This document shows, piece after piece, positions 9,482-17,775 of a stretch of 32,610 bases of DNA. The position numbers and the translations under genes were made by a program. This DNA is from Cyanobacteria bacterium GSL.Bin1 (GTDB lineage: Bacteria; Cyanobacteriota; Cyanobacteriia; Cyanobacteriales; Rubidibacteraceae), in the NCBI GenBank assembly GCA_009909085.1, contig JAAANX010000076.1:1-32610 (forward strand), in the 5' to 3' direction. Every line of letters begins with the position of its first letter. Positions within the stretch are counted from its first letter, which is position 1. Under the pieces are notes generated by a model. It was not told the DNA's origin. It worked only from the letters and a program-made list of their open reading frames with translations, and searched no databases.

Positions 9482-10063
9482 CTAATTCGACACTTCTGCC
9501 ATTTCAATCACCCGTTCGTCTAAATCCTTCACTAAAAAATTCAACGGTTTCGTCCGACGCACTTTAAATTTTAATCGTCTGGCTTGAACCTGCAGTAAAA
9601 TTTGTTCCAAACAATCGTGATCAAAACAGACATGACGCTGACGGTCTTTATGACCATAACTAGCCCCGGCAATAATGTGTAATTGGGTATTCTTTTTCAA
9701 TTGATACCATAGTCCTTCCGTACCGTTATAACTGGGATTTGTTGAAATCCCCGGATTCGCTGACATATAGAGCGGATCCATCGCCGTAGCCCCCAGAGAC
9801 TGTTCATAGTTGTAATAATAGTGAAGCGGTACTTCGGCAATGGCTAAGTTTAAAACGCCCTCATAAAACTGGCGCGCTACTTCTAAATCCGTCACCATAA
9901 CCGTGTGCACCTTAGGCGCACTGGTGAGAAACATCCACATTGCCCCAGCATAAGCGACCAAAAGCATGACCATAATGCCCTGTGTGGAAAAAACAGTGTC
10001 GAGACCCGGTAAAAATGCAGCAAAACCGGTAAAATTAACCATCGTTTCAGAAAGCATAAGCAA
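9482..10063 (-). CDS. Membrane-anchored VOC (glyoxalase/bleomycin-resistance fold) protein
   Basis: The 193-residue protein has a hydrophobic stretch at about residues 28-48, then a VOC-like domain opening with KVHTVMVTDLEVARQFYEGVLNLAIAE. The His, Asp and Phe-Tyr positions are typical of the first beta-alpha-beta unit of glyoxalase-fold proteins. The central part (YYYNYEQSLGATAMDPLY) is atypical. A second half with HVCFDHDCLEQILL and a C-terminal beta hairpin completes the fold. Substrate is unknown, and a non-catalytic role is possible because a full metal triad is not obvious. Met8 is an alternative start. It reads toward the OmpA-like gene, with the heptamer array between them. Confidence 0.65.
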   Translation of the reverse strand: MLMLSETMVNFTGFAAFLPGLDTVFSTQGIMVMLLVAYAGAMWMFLTSAPKVHTVMVTDLEVARQFYEGVLNLAIAEVPLHYYYNYEQSLGATAMDPLYMSANPGISTNPSYNGTEGLWYQLKKNTQLHIIAGASYGHKDRQRHVCFDHDCLEQILLQVQARRLKFKVRRTKPLNFLVKDLDERVIEMAEVSN

Positions 10064-10210
10064 ATCATTAAATATTACGATAAAAATTCAGCGACAAACC
10101 CCGTTGGATGCGGTAAAGTGCAATTAATTGCTAGAACCAACCCTTAGGTTTCAATCCAGCTCAAGGCTAGCTTATCTTATTTTATCTTTATTATTGGGTG
10201 ACGAAACGCC

Positions 10211-10825
10211 GTGCAGATACCTCGTTTTCCAGAAGCTCATCATCCTTTAGTGCAACCGTTATTTCATCATAGCGATTTAGAATTATTAACGCTGCTGCAA
10301 CAACACCCGGAACAGGGCAAGCATTTTACAGCTATTTTTTGTCGCTATAGTCCTTTGATTTACACGATTATGCGTCATAGTGCGCGATCGCGCGTTCAAT
10401 CCGATTATCTGTTTGCGCTGATTTGGCGACATTTATATTACGAAATGCAAGCATTAAACCCAACTGAGTTAGAAGCAATCGGCGATAACTCTTTACAGAG
10501 TTGGCTGATTAAAATGTCAGGGTTAGCGTTACACGAAGTGGAAATTCCAGCAGTGGAAAGCATTAACTATAAGCTAGAAGCTGCTCCTCCCCCATTTTGG
10601 TGTTATCTTGAAATTGCCCTCAATCAATTACCTCCAATTGTGCGTCTAATCGTCTTGATGGCACAAACCTTCCATTGGAGCGAAGCACAGATTGCAGACT
10701 ATTTACAAGAAATTGATCAACCGTTAACTTTAGAAGAAGTAAAACGCAAACTCGAAGAAGGATATCAACTCTTAGAAACCGCTTTACCCGATGATATTCG
10801 CATGATTTATTTGCATAACAAGTAG
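10211..10825 (+). CDS. Divergent sigma-70/ECF-like protein
   Basis: The 204-residue protein begins at GTG and contains two helical blocks in the layout of ECF sigma factors. Residues about 37-80 (HFTAIFCRYSPLIYTIMRHSARS...YLFALIWRHLYYEM) match the region-2 pattern. Residues about 138-195 (LNQLPPIVRLIVLMAQTFHWSEAQIADYL...VKRKLEEGYQLLETAL) match region 4, with the helix-turn-helix in WSEAQIADYL. The usual acidic residues of region 2.2 are weakly conserved, so promoter binding is not assured. No anti-sigma gene is adjacent. The assignment comes from pattern similarity and is moderately certain. Confidence 0.55.
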   Translation: MQIPRFPEAHHPLVQPLFHHSDLELLTLLQQHPEQGKHFTAIFCRYSPLIYTIMRHSARSRVQSDYLFALIWRHLYYEMQALNPTELEAIGDNSLQSWLIKMSGLALHEVEIPAVESINYKLEAAPPPFWCYLEIALNQLPPIVRLIVLMAQTFHWSEAQIADYLQEIDQPLTLEEVKRKLEEGYQLLETALPDDIRMIYLHNK

Positions 10826-11183
10826 GAAAAAGGATTGGGAAATCTTGAAACCCAAATCTGTTCTGTCACCAGCCAACCACTCATAACTTTGTCTTTAAAA
10901 GAAGTAATTACGTTGATCATGTAGTTGTTTTCCACAACTTATAACCTTGACGAACTAATATCGTTTCAGAGGTGAGTCCCCAGCGTCATCTAACCCATTT
11001 ATTTTGTTACCACTTCAGGTTAGCTCGGCGGTTTATTTAAACAGAAGGAAGGGAAGAAACCCGAGTTGCTGAAGTAAAATTAATGATGAATCAATTATTC
11101 TAGAAGATAGCTATGGGTTATCTTCTCATCTATTAATCCCAAACAACGTTAAGATAAATCTTATAGATATCTGACCCAAAACC
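10826..11183. other. 358-bp intergenic region with two inverted repeats
   Basis: No open frame is convincing here. There is a perfect stem AGAAGATA/TATCTTCT (11102-11109 with 11119-11126, 9-nt loop), 57 bp before the coiled-coil gene start. A second pair, CTAACC (10990-10995) and GGTTAG (11018-11023), flanks a 22-nt loop. Neither is followed by a T-run, so they are not simple terminators. A small RNA or 5' regulatory leader is possible but unproven. Confidence 0.4.
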
Positions 11184-12233
11184 ATGAGCGAAGCTGATAC
11201 TCCTAAACCTTCTCCTTCTTCGGGTAACGAATATGATTCCATTGAGGAACTCATTACGTTTGAAGATGACACAGACGAGAGTGATTCCCTTGATGAAGTG
11301 ATTGCTGCATTGGAAAATTCCACCTCTACTTCAGAAACAAACGATCGTGATTCTTGTCTAGATGATCGACGATTTAGCCAAGAACCCATCCCAGCAACGG
11401 CAGACACGGCCTTATCCCATCAACAACTTCAGGAACAAAACCACCAACTTTTACTCCGCACTGCTGAACTTAAAAGCGCCTTGGCAAATGCCCAAGCTGA
11501 ATTAGAAGACCAACAATTGCGGCTGCGTGAAGCAGAAGACTTAAATGCCCAGCAAAATGATGAAATCAATGCTGCATCGGAACAAAATTTGAGTCTGTCT
11601 CAAGAGTTAAAAAATTATCGTCTTCAAGAAGAACAACACGTCGAAAAAATTACTCAACTCACGCACCAGTTAAAAATCTCTCAGCAACGGGTTGCCCAAC
11701 TCGAAAGAGAATGTGCGCTAATTCAAAAGCAATTTCAAGAACAGTCTTACAAACTGTGTCAAGCTGAAAAATATTCCCGAGAATTATCGTTCCGCCTACA
11801 GCAACAGCGTCGTCATACTTGGCAATTTAAGTCTGCTCTCAATAAATGCTTGGAAACAACGGCTGAAAAAGAGGATTATGAACTGATCCCGAATCCAACT
11901 GTTTCTTCCCAACCCATCCCTGCTTGGTCGAGTCAGCATAATAGTGATGATGGATCTCAAGATAAATCGGTTGACTTAGCAATTTCTTTTGAGGAAAAAG
12001 CAGAGGCTCAACCGGAGAGTGCCAATTTCTCAGCTGCAGAAGAGAACATTGCTTCTGGTGAAACCCCATCAGACGCTTTAACCGCCAATATTTCAGAACC
12101 TGAGGTTCAACCAAGCCTAACTGCTGTTGCTCAAAAAACCCGCTCTCGTTATTCTCCTGCCCCTTTACTGATGTCGAGTCGTAAAAAGCGCCAATCTTAT
12201 TCAGCAGTAGAATTACCCAAGTTTATTCGCTAG
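11184..12233 (+). CDS. Long coiled-coil protein of unknown function
   Basis: The 349-residue protein has an acidic, Ser/Thr-rich N-terminus (residues 1-70), a long continuous coiled coil (about 75-215) rich in Gln, Glu and Leu, and a low-complexity acidic linker. The C-terminal tail is basic and conserved-looking (TRSRYSPAPLLMSSRKKRQSYSAVELPKFIR). The tail may be a short binding peptide. No membrane segment or enzymatic motif is seen. A structural or scaffold role is an inference from composition alone. It is followed 101 bp later by the YggT gene on the same strand. Confidence 0.7.
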   Translation: MSEADTPKPSPSSGNEYDSIEELITFEDDTDESDSLDEVIAALENSTSTSETNDRDSCLDDRRFSQEPIPATADTALSHQQLQEQNHQLLLRTAELKSALANAQAELEDQQLRLREAEDLNAQQNDEINAASEQNLSLSQELKNYRLQEEQHVEKITQLTHQLKISQQRVAQLERECALIQKQFQEQSYKLCQAEKYSRELSFRLQQQRRHTWQFKSALNKCLETTAEKEDYELIPNPTVSSQPIPAWSSQHNSDDGSQDKSVDLAISFEEKAEAQPESANFSAAEENIASGETPSDALTANISEPEVQPSLTAVAQKTRSRYSPAPLLMSSRKKRQSYSAVELPKFIR

Positions 12234-12334
12234 CTAGTTTCTGCCATAAGGGCAGTGCGAAGAACACGGGCAATCGGTTAAACTAACCGCAATGGCAACT
12301 TGCTGAATTCATTTAGAAATACCCATTAATACTT

Positions 12335-12595
12335 ATGAGTGCAACTGAACTACTAACAAATAGTCTGGCTAATTTTCTCAATATTTATCTCCTTCTGATT
12401 TTTGTGCGGATTCTCTTAAGCTGGTTTCAAACAGCGGGCTGGGCACAACAGGCTATGTCATTCCTCAGCCCGGTCACTGATCCATATCTAAATATTTTCC
12501 GCTCTTTTATTCCCCCATTGGGTGGAATTGACTTATCTCCTATTTTGGCAATTTTTAGCTTACAAATTATTTCTAGCTTGTTAACCAGTGTTTAA
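12335..12595 (+). CDS. YggT family (Ycf19-like) membrane protein
   Basis: The 86-residue protein has two hydrophobic segments (about residues 12-34 and 66-84) around the family hallmark LLSWF...FLSPVTDPYLNIFRSFIPPLGGIDLSPI. YggT/Ycf19 homologues in cyanobacteria and plastids are small membrane proteins linked to thylakoid nucleoid or division functions. The exact role here is not known. The stop codon abuts the stop of the convergent gene with no spacer. Confidence 0.88.
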   Translation: MSATELLTNSLANFLNIYLLLIFVRILLSWFQTAGWAQQAMSFLSPVTDPYLNIFRSFIPPLGGIDLSPILAIFSLQIISSLLTSV

Positions 12596-13036
12596 TTAAA
12601 ACCGAACTCTCGGGCTGACACTGCTAGAAAAGCCAGAGGCTTTAAATTGCTCAAGCTGTAATGGCGTTGGTTGATTGGCCGGTACACTAATTCTGAGGCT
12701 AAACTCACTAACGCCAGGGGGAACTTCTGTGATTGAACCGACACGGGTGCGGTTTTGTAGGACAGGGTTGCCATTGGCATCATAAATGCGCCCAAAAACG
12801 TCTGCATCATAAATCGTTTTTCCCGAGGGGTTTTTTGCGGTTCCCGTAATGAGAAAACAGCTTGCTGTGTTAGAACTACCGCTGAGTAATCCCCCTTCAT
12901 ACTCTTCGGGACAGTCCTGATAGGAAAGATTAGAAAGTTTAATTTGTGTCATTGCCTCGGCATGAGGAGAAATGAATAATCCTGCTAGCCAAAAGAGAAT
13001 AGACAGTGCAATTAAGGTTAGTTTTTGACATCTCAT
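12596..13036 (-). CDS. Secreted protein of unknown function (FxLYD-like beta domain)
   Basis: The 146-residue protein starts with a clear signal peptide (SILFWLAGLFISPHAEA, cleavage near residue 28). A mature beta-rich domain follows, with two Cys (CPEEYEGG and ASCFLITG) that could form a disulfide. The wording TGTAKNPSGKTIYDADVFGRIYDANGNPV and VPPGVSEFSLRISVP resembles FxLYD-type domains. Cyanobacterial relatives are sometimes mislabelled biotin carboxylase; nothing here supports that activity. The likely location is the periplasm. Confidence 0.7.
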   Translation of the reverse strand: MRCQKLTLIALSILFWLAGLFISPHAEAMTQIKLSNLSYQDCPEEYEGGLLSGSSNTASCFLITGTAKNPSGKTIYDADVFGRIYDANGNPVLQNRTRVGSITEVPPGVSEFSLRISVPANQPTPLQLEQFKASGFSSSVSPRVRF

Positions 13037-13333
13037 AAGTGATCAAGCTTTATGGATCGATAATTCTGTTGTTAGCTTATCGTATTCGGCTTGATCGCAG
13101 ACCTTCCTTAAGGTAAGAATGGACAAAAAAGTCTTCAATAACTCATGAAGATCATTATAGATTGTAACTTTATATACAGAAATAAAAACTATAATAATAT
13201 TTGGAGTGGATTAATAGCGAATCAAGCGAGGCATTGAGCAAGAAGTTTGCCAATGGCGTTGACATAAAAGCTGAAAAGACACTGCACCTGACTCAATCCT
13301 CATATCTGATCATTCGTTGCTAAGGAGAAAATC

Positions 13334-13753
13334 ATGAGATTAACTTATCGTGGTATTAACTACGAATCGGAAACTATGCCCTTTGAAGCCACTGAGGGAG
13401 AGGTAGGCGGAAAATATAGAGGACAACCTTGGCGTTATCATTATCCGCACCATATTCCAGAACTACCACCAAAACTGTGGTTGCAGTATCGAGGAGTACG
13501 CCATAGCAAGCGTCCGGTGGTTCAGTCTTCTCAGCGACTAGAGAAGTTAATTCCAGCGGTGACCCCTCATTCCGAGTTCCCTAGTCCTCCGCACTTTACA
13601 ACTCAGAAAGAAGAAACGGAAGCGGAACAAGCGCATCTAGAAAGCATCCGTCGTCACTTAGAACGTCGGATCTCAGTTGCAAAAGCAAAAGGCAATGAGC
13701 AACTGGTGTCAATGTTAGAGCAAGAATATCAAGACTTGGCGATTAACCGCTAG
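13334..13753 (+). CDS. DUF4278 domain protein
   Basis: The 139-residue protein opens with MRLTYRGINYE, the signature of the cyanobacterial DUF4278 family, and repeats a similar motif as LQYRGVRH near residue 55. The C-terminal half is a charged helix (EAEQAHLESIRRHLERRISVAKAKGN). A strong ribosome binding site AAGGAG (13322-13327) sits 6 nt before the ATG, fixing the start. Function is unknown. The 297 bp upstream are AT-rich and contain TATAAT-like stretches near 13190, but no other gene. Confidence 0.8.
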   Translation: MRLTYRGINYESETMPFEATEGEVGGKYRGQPWRYHYPHHIPELPPKLWLQYRGVRHSKRPVVQSSQRLEKLIPAVTPHSEFPSPPHFTTQKEETEAEQAHLESIRRHLERRISVAKAKGNEQLVSMLEQEYQDLAINR

Positions 13754-13781
13754 TTCGTGTTGAATGAAACTCAGTTTGAAG

Positions 13782-13895
13782 TTATTTTTCGATCTGAAAG
13801 GTAAGTTCATCAGCAGAAAAAGAAGTGGGAATGAGGCTGTAAATCGGTTCGGCTTGCCCTGGTAAGACCCGTTCCTTGAGTAATGAGTGATTCAT
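13782..13895 (-). pseudogene. Small ORF or remnant of an unidentified gene
   Basis: A 37-codon frame (MNHSLLKERVLP...SADELTFQIEK) ends at TAA in 13782-13784. The open frame continues upstream past a HIP1 site and past possible GTG starts at 13934 and 13937 (PQAEVVNQVEARCAIALIM). The residue pattern looks protein-like but I do not recognise it. It may be a short gene or the tail of a decayed one, on the same strand as and 100 bp downstream of the racemase gene. Confidence 0.3.
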
Positions 13896-13999
13896 GATTA
13901 GCGCGATCGCGCACCTGGCTTCCACCTGATTCACCACTTCAGCTTGTGGATTCAGCCTTAAACCCCTATTTTCATTTTTCTCTGTACTGAGAGAAAAAA

Positions 14000-14686
14000 T
14001 TATTGTCGTGGAAAAGCTAAATCGCCAACTTTACTGGTTTTTAACCTAAGGGCAATTAATCCTTCGATTATTTTTACGGCTGCACTCACGCCGTCAATTA
14101 CAGGAACTCCCAATTCTGCTGAGAGTTGCTGGGCTAAATCCGCCATTCCCGCACACCCTAAAACGATCGCGCCACAACCATCTTCTTGGATCGCCGTTTG
14201 GCATTCTTGGCGAATCATGGTTTGCGCGGGCGAGTCTTTAATTTCTAACTCTAAGACGGGGAGATCAATGGCGCGAATGTTGCGACAGTGGCGTTCCATC
14301 CCATAGTTCATCACTAGATGTTCAGCGATGATTTTAGTGCGAGAAAGCGTGGTCACAATGGAAAAACCCGTGGCGAGAAAACTAGCGGTATGCATCGCTG
14401 CTTCTGCAATCCCTAAAACGGGTGCAGTGGTCAATTCTCGGGCTGCCCTTAAACCGGGATCACCAAAACAGGCAATGATATAACCATCCATCTCAGGATC
14501 GCCGATTTCTGCGAGGAGATGGGGCAGCGCGATCGCTTCATCATAATGACATTCTAAAGCAGCCGGTCCCGAAGTCGGGTTACAGGCAATAATTTCAGTT
14601 TCAGAACTTGCCACACTACTAGCAACTATCCCGATTTTTTCTGTCATGCTGGCAGTGGTATTGGGATTAATAATTTTGATTTTCAA
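14000..14686 (-). CDS. Asp/Glu/hydantoin racemase family protein
   Basis: The 228-residue protein has the family start INPNTTASMT and both catalytic cysteines in their usual contexts, ACFGDPGL (C73) and LGCAGM (C178). Two-base racemases of this family invert hydantoins, allantoin or acidic amino acids without cofactor. The INPNTT and CFGDPG wording is nearest to hydantoin/allantoin racemases; the substrate is an inference. Its ATG overlaps the stop of the upstream permease gene by 4 bp (14683-14686), so it is translationally coupled to the ABC importer. It probably acts on what that importer brings in. Confidence 0.88.
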   Translation of the reverse strand: MKIKIINPNTTASMTEKIGIVASSVASSETEIIACNPTSGPAALECHYDEAIALPHLLAEIGDPEMDGYIIACFGDPGLRAARELTTAPVLGIAEAAMHTASFLATGFSIVTTLSRTKIIAEHLVMNYGMERHCRNIRAIDLPVLELEIKDSPAQTMIRQECQTAIQEDGCGAIVLGCAGMADLAQQLSAELGVPVIDGVSAAVKIIEGLIALRLKTSKVGDLAFPRQ

Positions 14687-15507
14687 GGACTTTCCTTGGT
14701 TTGTTTTTTAGAAAAGGTCATAAAGATGATAATTGCGCTGATAATTAGAGCAAAGGAAAATAAAGTCGTAACCGTTCCTAAGCCATAAATGGCTGGCGAA
14801 GTGACATTGGTGGTCATGCCAAAAATTTCGAGAGGGAGAGTGTTATCTTCCCCTGCAATCAACGCGGTGCGGGTAAACTCATCATAAGAGAGGGTAAAAC
14901 TAATCATTCCCACCCCAATTAAGGTGGGTGCAATTAACGGGAAAACCACTCGCCAAAACGTTTGCACTTCTCCTGCGCCTAAATCCTTCGCTGCTTCTTC
15001 ATAGGAAGGATTAAAGCGATTAAACACCCCAATCATAATTAAAAACGCAAACGGTAACGTCCAAGTGAGATGACCGGCTAATGCGGAACTATACCAAGTA
15101 ATATCCCAACCCATGACTTCAAATAAGAGGGCAATGCCAATAGAAACCAGGATACTAGGAACAATCAAACTGGCAATGGTGAGATAAAAAATGGGGGTTG
15201 ATCCCTTAAACGGTTGTCGGAACGCTAATCCTCCCGAAACGCCGACAACTAGCGAGATTGCCATGACCATAAATCCTAACAGCAGCGATCGCTGAAAAGG
15301 TTCCCCAAAACTGCCAATGGCTTGTTCTTGAAAGACCTGCTGCAGCCAATAGAAACTAAATCCCCGCATGGGAAAAGTGAGTGACCCTTCTGGTCCCTGC
15401 AACGATAAGGTAATAATCGTCAACAAAGGACCATAGAGAAACAAAATAAATAAGCCTAAAAAAACAGCTAAAACGTAAAAAGATAATGGTCGTTTTTTCA
15501 ATTTCAT
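14683..15507 (-). CDS. ABC importer permease, PotC-like
   Basis: The 274-residue membrane protein has about six transmembrane helices. The cytoplasmic coupling loop EAAKDLGAGEVQTFWRVVFPLIAP (EAA motif, around residues 171-194) contacts the ATPase. It is the second permease of a polyamine/opine-type transporter (PotC family). It ends in the 4-bp overlap with the racemase gene and begins 2 bp after the first permease gene. Substrate specificity cannot be read from permeases. Confidence 0.88.
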   Translation of the reverse strand: MKLKKRPLSFYVLAVFLGLFILFLYGPLLTIITLSLQGPEGSLTFPMRGFSFYWLQQVFQEQAIGSFGEPFQRSLLLGFMVMAISLVVGVSGGLAFRQPFKGSTPIFYLTIASLIVPSILVSIGIALLFEVMGWDITWYSSALAGHLTWTLPFAFLIMIGVFNRFNPSYEEAAKDLGAGEVQTFWRVVFPLIAPTLIGVGMISFTLSYDEFTRTALIAGEDNTLPLEIFGMTTNVTSPAIYGLGTVTTLFSFALIISAIIIFMTFSKKQTKESP

Positions 15508-15509
15508 GA

Positions 15510-16367
15510 CTATAATTGCTGGCGAATATTAACGGTTCTAATAATGGCAAAGACAAACAGCAAAGTAATCATTAATAAAATGACAGCATTTGCCGAAGCG
15601 AGAGGGTATTGCAAACTACCAATTTGATTACTAATCATGTAACCCACCGAAGAAGATTGACCGCCTCCCATCCAGCGCACAGTCAGAAACTCTCCCATCA
15701 CTAAAGTCACAACAAAAATCGAGCCAATAGCAATACCAGAAGCCGATAAAGGAAAGATCACCTCTTTCAGAATTTGAAAACGAGAAGCACCTAAATCCAA
15801 GGCAGCGGTAATTAAATTCCGATCAATTCGCATCAAACTATTAAAAATGGGAATTACCATGAATAGCGTATAAAGATGCACCAGTGCTAAGACAACCGCG
15901 AAATCAGAAAAGAGTAAATTTTCTAAAGGATCATTAATTAAGCCAATCGACAACAGAAAATTATTGACTAAGCCATTTCTGCCTAATAACGGAACCCACG
16001 AAATCATGCGGATAATGTTAGAGGTAAAGAAGGGAATCGTACAAATGACAAAAAGGATCACTTGCAATCGTAAACTTTCCACATGAAAGGCTAAAAAGTA
16101 GGCAACAGGGTAAGCTAGAAGAAAGGCAAAGAACCAAACTAAAACCACAAATTTAATCGTATTAAGATAGGTATCTAAATAAACCTTATTCGTCAAAATC
16201 GTTTGATAATTCTCAAAACTAAAAGCAGGACTCATGGTGTAGCCATTAAATTGCCAAAAACTCACCACAACAATGAGCGCAAGTGGAATGACTAAAAATC
16301 CCAAAAAGATGAGCGTTTGTGGAGTGGCTAATAAATAAGGCTTAAGAAAATTCCAAGTTTTATACAT
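15510..16367 (-). CDS. ABC importer permease, PotB-like
   Basis: The 285-residue membrane protein has six predicted helices. Its EAA-type loop, ITAALDLGASRFQILKEVIFPLSAS, lies near residues 187-211. It is the PotB-type partner that would form a heterodimeric channel with the following permease. It begins 26 bp after the binding-protein gene, in the same operon. Confidence 0.88.
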   Translation of the reverse strand: MYKTWNFLKPYLLATPQTLIFLGFLVIPLALIVVVSFWQFNGYTMSPAFSFENYQTILTNKVYLDTYLNTIKFVVLVWFFAFLLAYPVAYFLAFHVESLRLQVILFVICTIPFFTSNIIRMISWVPLLGRNGLVNNFLLSIGLINDPLENLLFSDFAVVLALVHLYTLFMVIPIFNSLMRIDRNLITAALDLGASRFQILKEVIFPLSASGIAIGSIFVVTLVMGEFLTVRWMGGGQSSSVGYMISNQIGSLQYPLASANAVILLMITLLFVFAIIRTVNIRQQL

Positions 16368-16393
16368 CCGTTTTTCCTGAGTTCATGACCCAT

Positions 16394-17692
16394 TTAGGCA
16401 GCAATAAATTCATTCCATTTCTGCACCAAATAAGGCTGTTCATCCATGACCGAATTCCAGCACACAACATTGCCCATCCGTTCCTCAAATGACCCGCCAT
16501 CGCGGACATCTCCTTGTTGAGCAATGGTTTTACCAAAGGGATCAACAATTTCTTGCGGGGCTGGCTGTCCTTCGTACCAGTACGCCCATTCGTGATCTTC
16601 CATATATTTTTTCGCATTCTCTGGCGTTGCACTGTAGTAGCCCTGTCGTCCCAAAAATGCGCCTAGCCAGCCTTCTGCCATCCAGTTCAAATATTCATAA
16701 GCCGCATCTAATTGAATGCCAGAAAGGTTGCGAGAGATGCCAACGCCACCGCCCCAACCGCGATAGCCTTCTGCTAAGGGACCATACTGACATTGCACCC
16801 CTCGCCCTTGTACTGCGGTTACCGCCGGCGACCACATCGACTGTAAAACCACTTCTCCCGAAGCCATTAAGTTCACCGACTCATCAAACGTTTTCCAAAA
16901 CGCTCGAAATTGTCCTTGTCGTTTCTGATCAATTAAGATTTTGGTCACTTGATCCAGTTCTTCTCGGGTCATATTCCCTTTATCGCCAAAGGTCATCATT
17001 CCCGCTGCTTCTGTGACCATTGCGGCATCCATAATACCGATGGAAGGAATATCTAAAAGAGCCGTTTTTCCTTTAAATGTTTCGTCAAATAGTTGTGCCC
17101 AAGAGGTGACTTCTGTTCCCACTAAATCCGGTCGCCAGCCTAACGTATCTGCATTGTATTGAAAGGGCATTAACGTTGCCCAATCCGTGGGAGAATCGGC
17201 AAATTCTGTGGAGTCGAAACCTTTGAGGAACATCACCTTACGAGGGGCAGTTCCTTGGGAGGTATTAACGGGAGCATTTTCATAGAGTTTTCCCGTGGTA
17301 AAGATGGGAACAACCTTATCAAAATCTTTGATCTTTTTAACATCAATGGGTTGTAAATTTCCTGAGGGAACCACTAACGGTAAACTAAAATATTCCCCAT
17401 CAAAAATATCCCATTGCTTGGGCTGAGTAATCGCTTTTTTATTATTCTCATCGGTACCCAGGGGAGTCATTTCAATGGTAAAGCCTAAGTCTTCTTCGGC
17501 TTTTTGTTTGATTTCATTAACTTGAGCCACGCCAGTCCCGATAAACCGTAGCGTTACATCTTTAATTTTATTAGCATTAAACTCAGGACTTTTCGGTTCA
17601 TTGGAAGTGGTGGTACCACAACCTTTAGCTGCCAAAAAAGCTCCGGTTGCGAGTCCACCTTGAATCAATTTACGACGAGTAATTTTAACCAT
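16394..17692 (-). CDS. ABC importer substrate-binding protein (PotD/iron-type fold) with Tat signal
   Basis: The 432-residue protein starts with a twin-arginine motif, TRRKLIQGG (R6-R7), followed by a hydrophobic stretch ending AAKGCGTTT. That suggests Tat export and possibly a lipid-modified Cys25, although the lipobox is weak because of Lys at -2. The mature part resembles family-1/PotD solute-binding proteins, with WATLMPFQYNADTLGWRPD and EYLNWMAEGWLGAFLGRQGYY. An AAGGAG ribosome binding site precedes the ATG. The ligand is unknown; the linked racemase suggests a chiral nitrogenous compound. Confidence 0.87.
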   Translation of the reverse strand: MVKITRRKLIQGGLATGAFLAAKGCGTTTSNEPKSPEFNANKIKDVTLRFIGTGVAQVNEIKQKAEEDLGFTIEMTPLGTDENNKKAITQPKQWDIFDGEYFSLPLVVPSGNLQPIDVKKIKDFDKVVPIFTTGKLYENAPVNTSQGTAPRKVMFLKGFDSTEFADSPTDWATLMPFQYNADTLGWRPDLVGTEVTSWAQLFDETFKGKTALLDIPSIGIMDAAMVTEAAGMMTFGDKGNMTREELDQVTKILIDQKRQGQFRAFWKTFDESVNLMASGEVVLQSMWSPAVTAVQGRGVQCQYGPLAEGYRGWGGGVGISRNLSGIQLDAAYEYLNWMAEGWLGAFLGRQGYYSATPENAKKYMEDHEWAYWYEGQPAPQEIVDPFGKTIAQQGDVRDGGSFEERMGNVVCWNSVMDEQPYLVQKWNEFIAA

Positions 17693-17723
17693 GTTAAACT
17701 CCTTATTTTGTAACTCTGTAAAA

Positions 17724-17751
17724 TCTTTGTGAACTTTGTGCCTTGGTGGTT
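17724..17751. repeat. Short degenerate repeat between ATPase and binding-protein genes
   Basis: The reverse strand reads AACCACCAAGGCACAAAG then TTCACAAAGA, with CACAAAG-like words repeated. This type of Cys/Lys-free, A/C-rich intergenic repeat is common in cyanobacteria. It occupies part of the 83-bp gap inside the transporter operon. Confidence 0.35.
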
Positions 17752-17775
17752 CTTTTGATCCTAAAAAGAGACTAC

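Noticed and set aside
10980..11090. Glutamine (glnA-type) riboswitch or 6S-like RNA
   Set aside because: GCGTCATC and GGAAGG words gave a faint resemblance, but the conserved cores of either RNA could not be aligned by eye.
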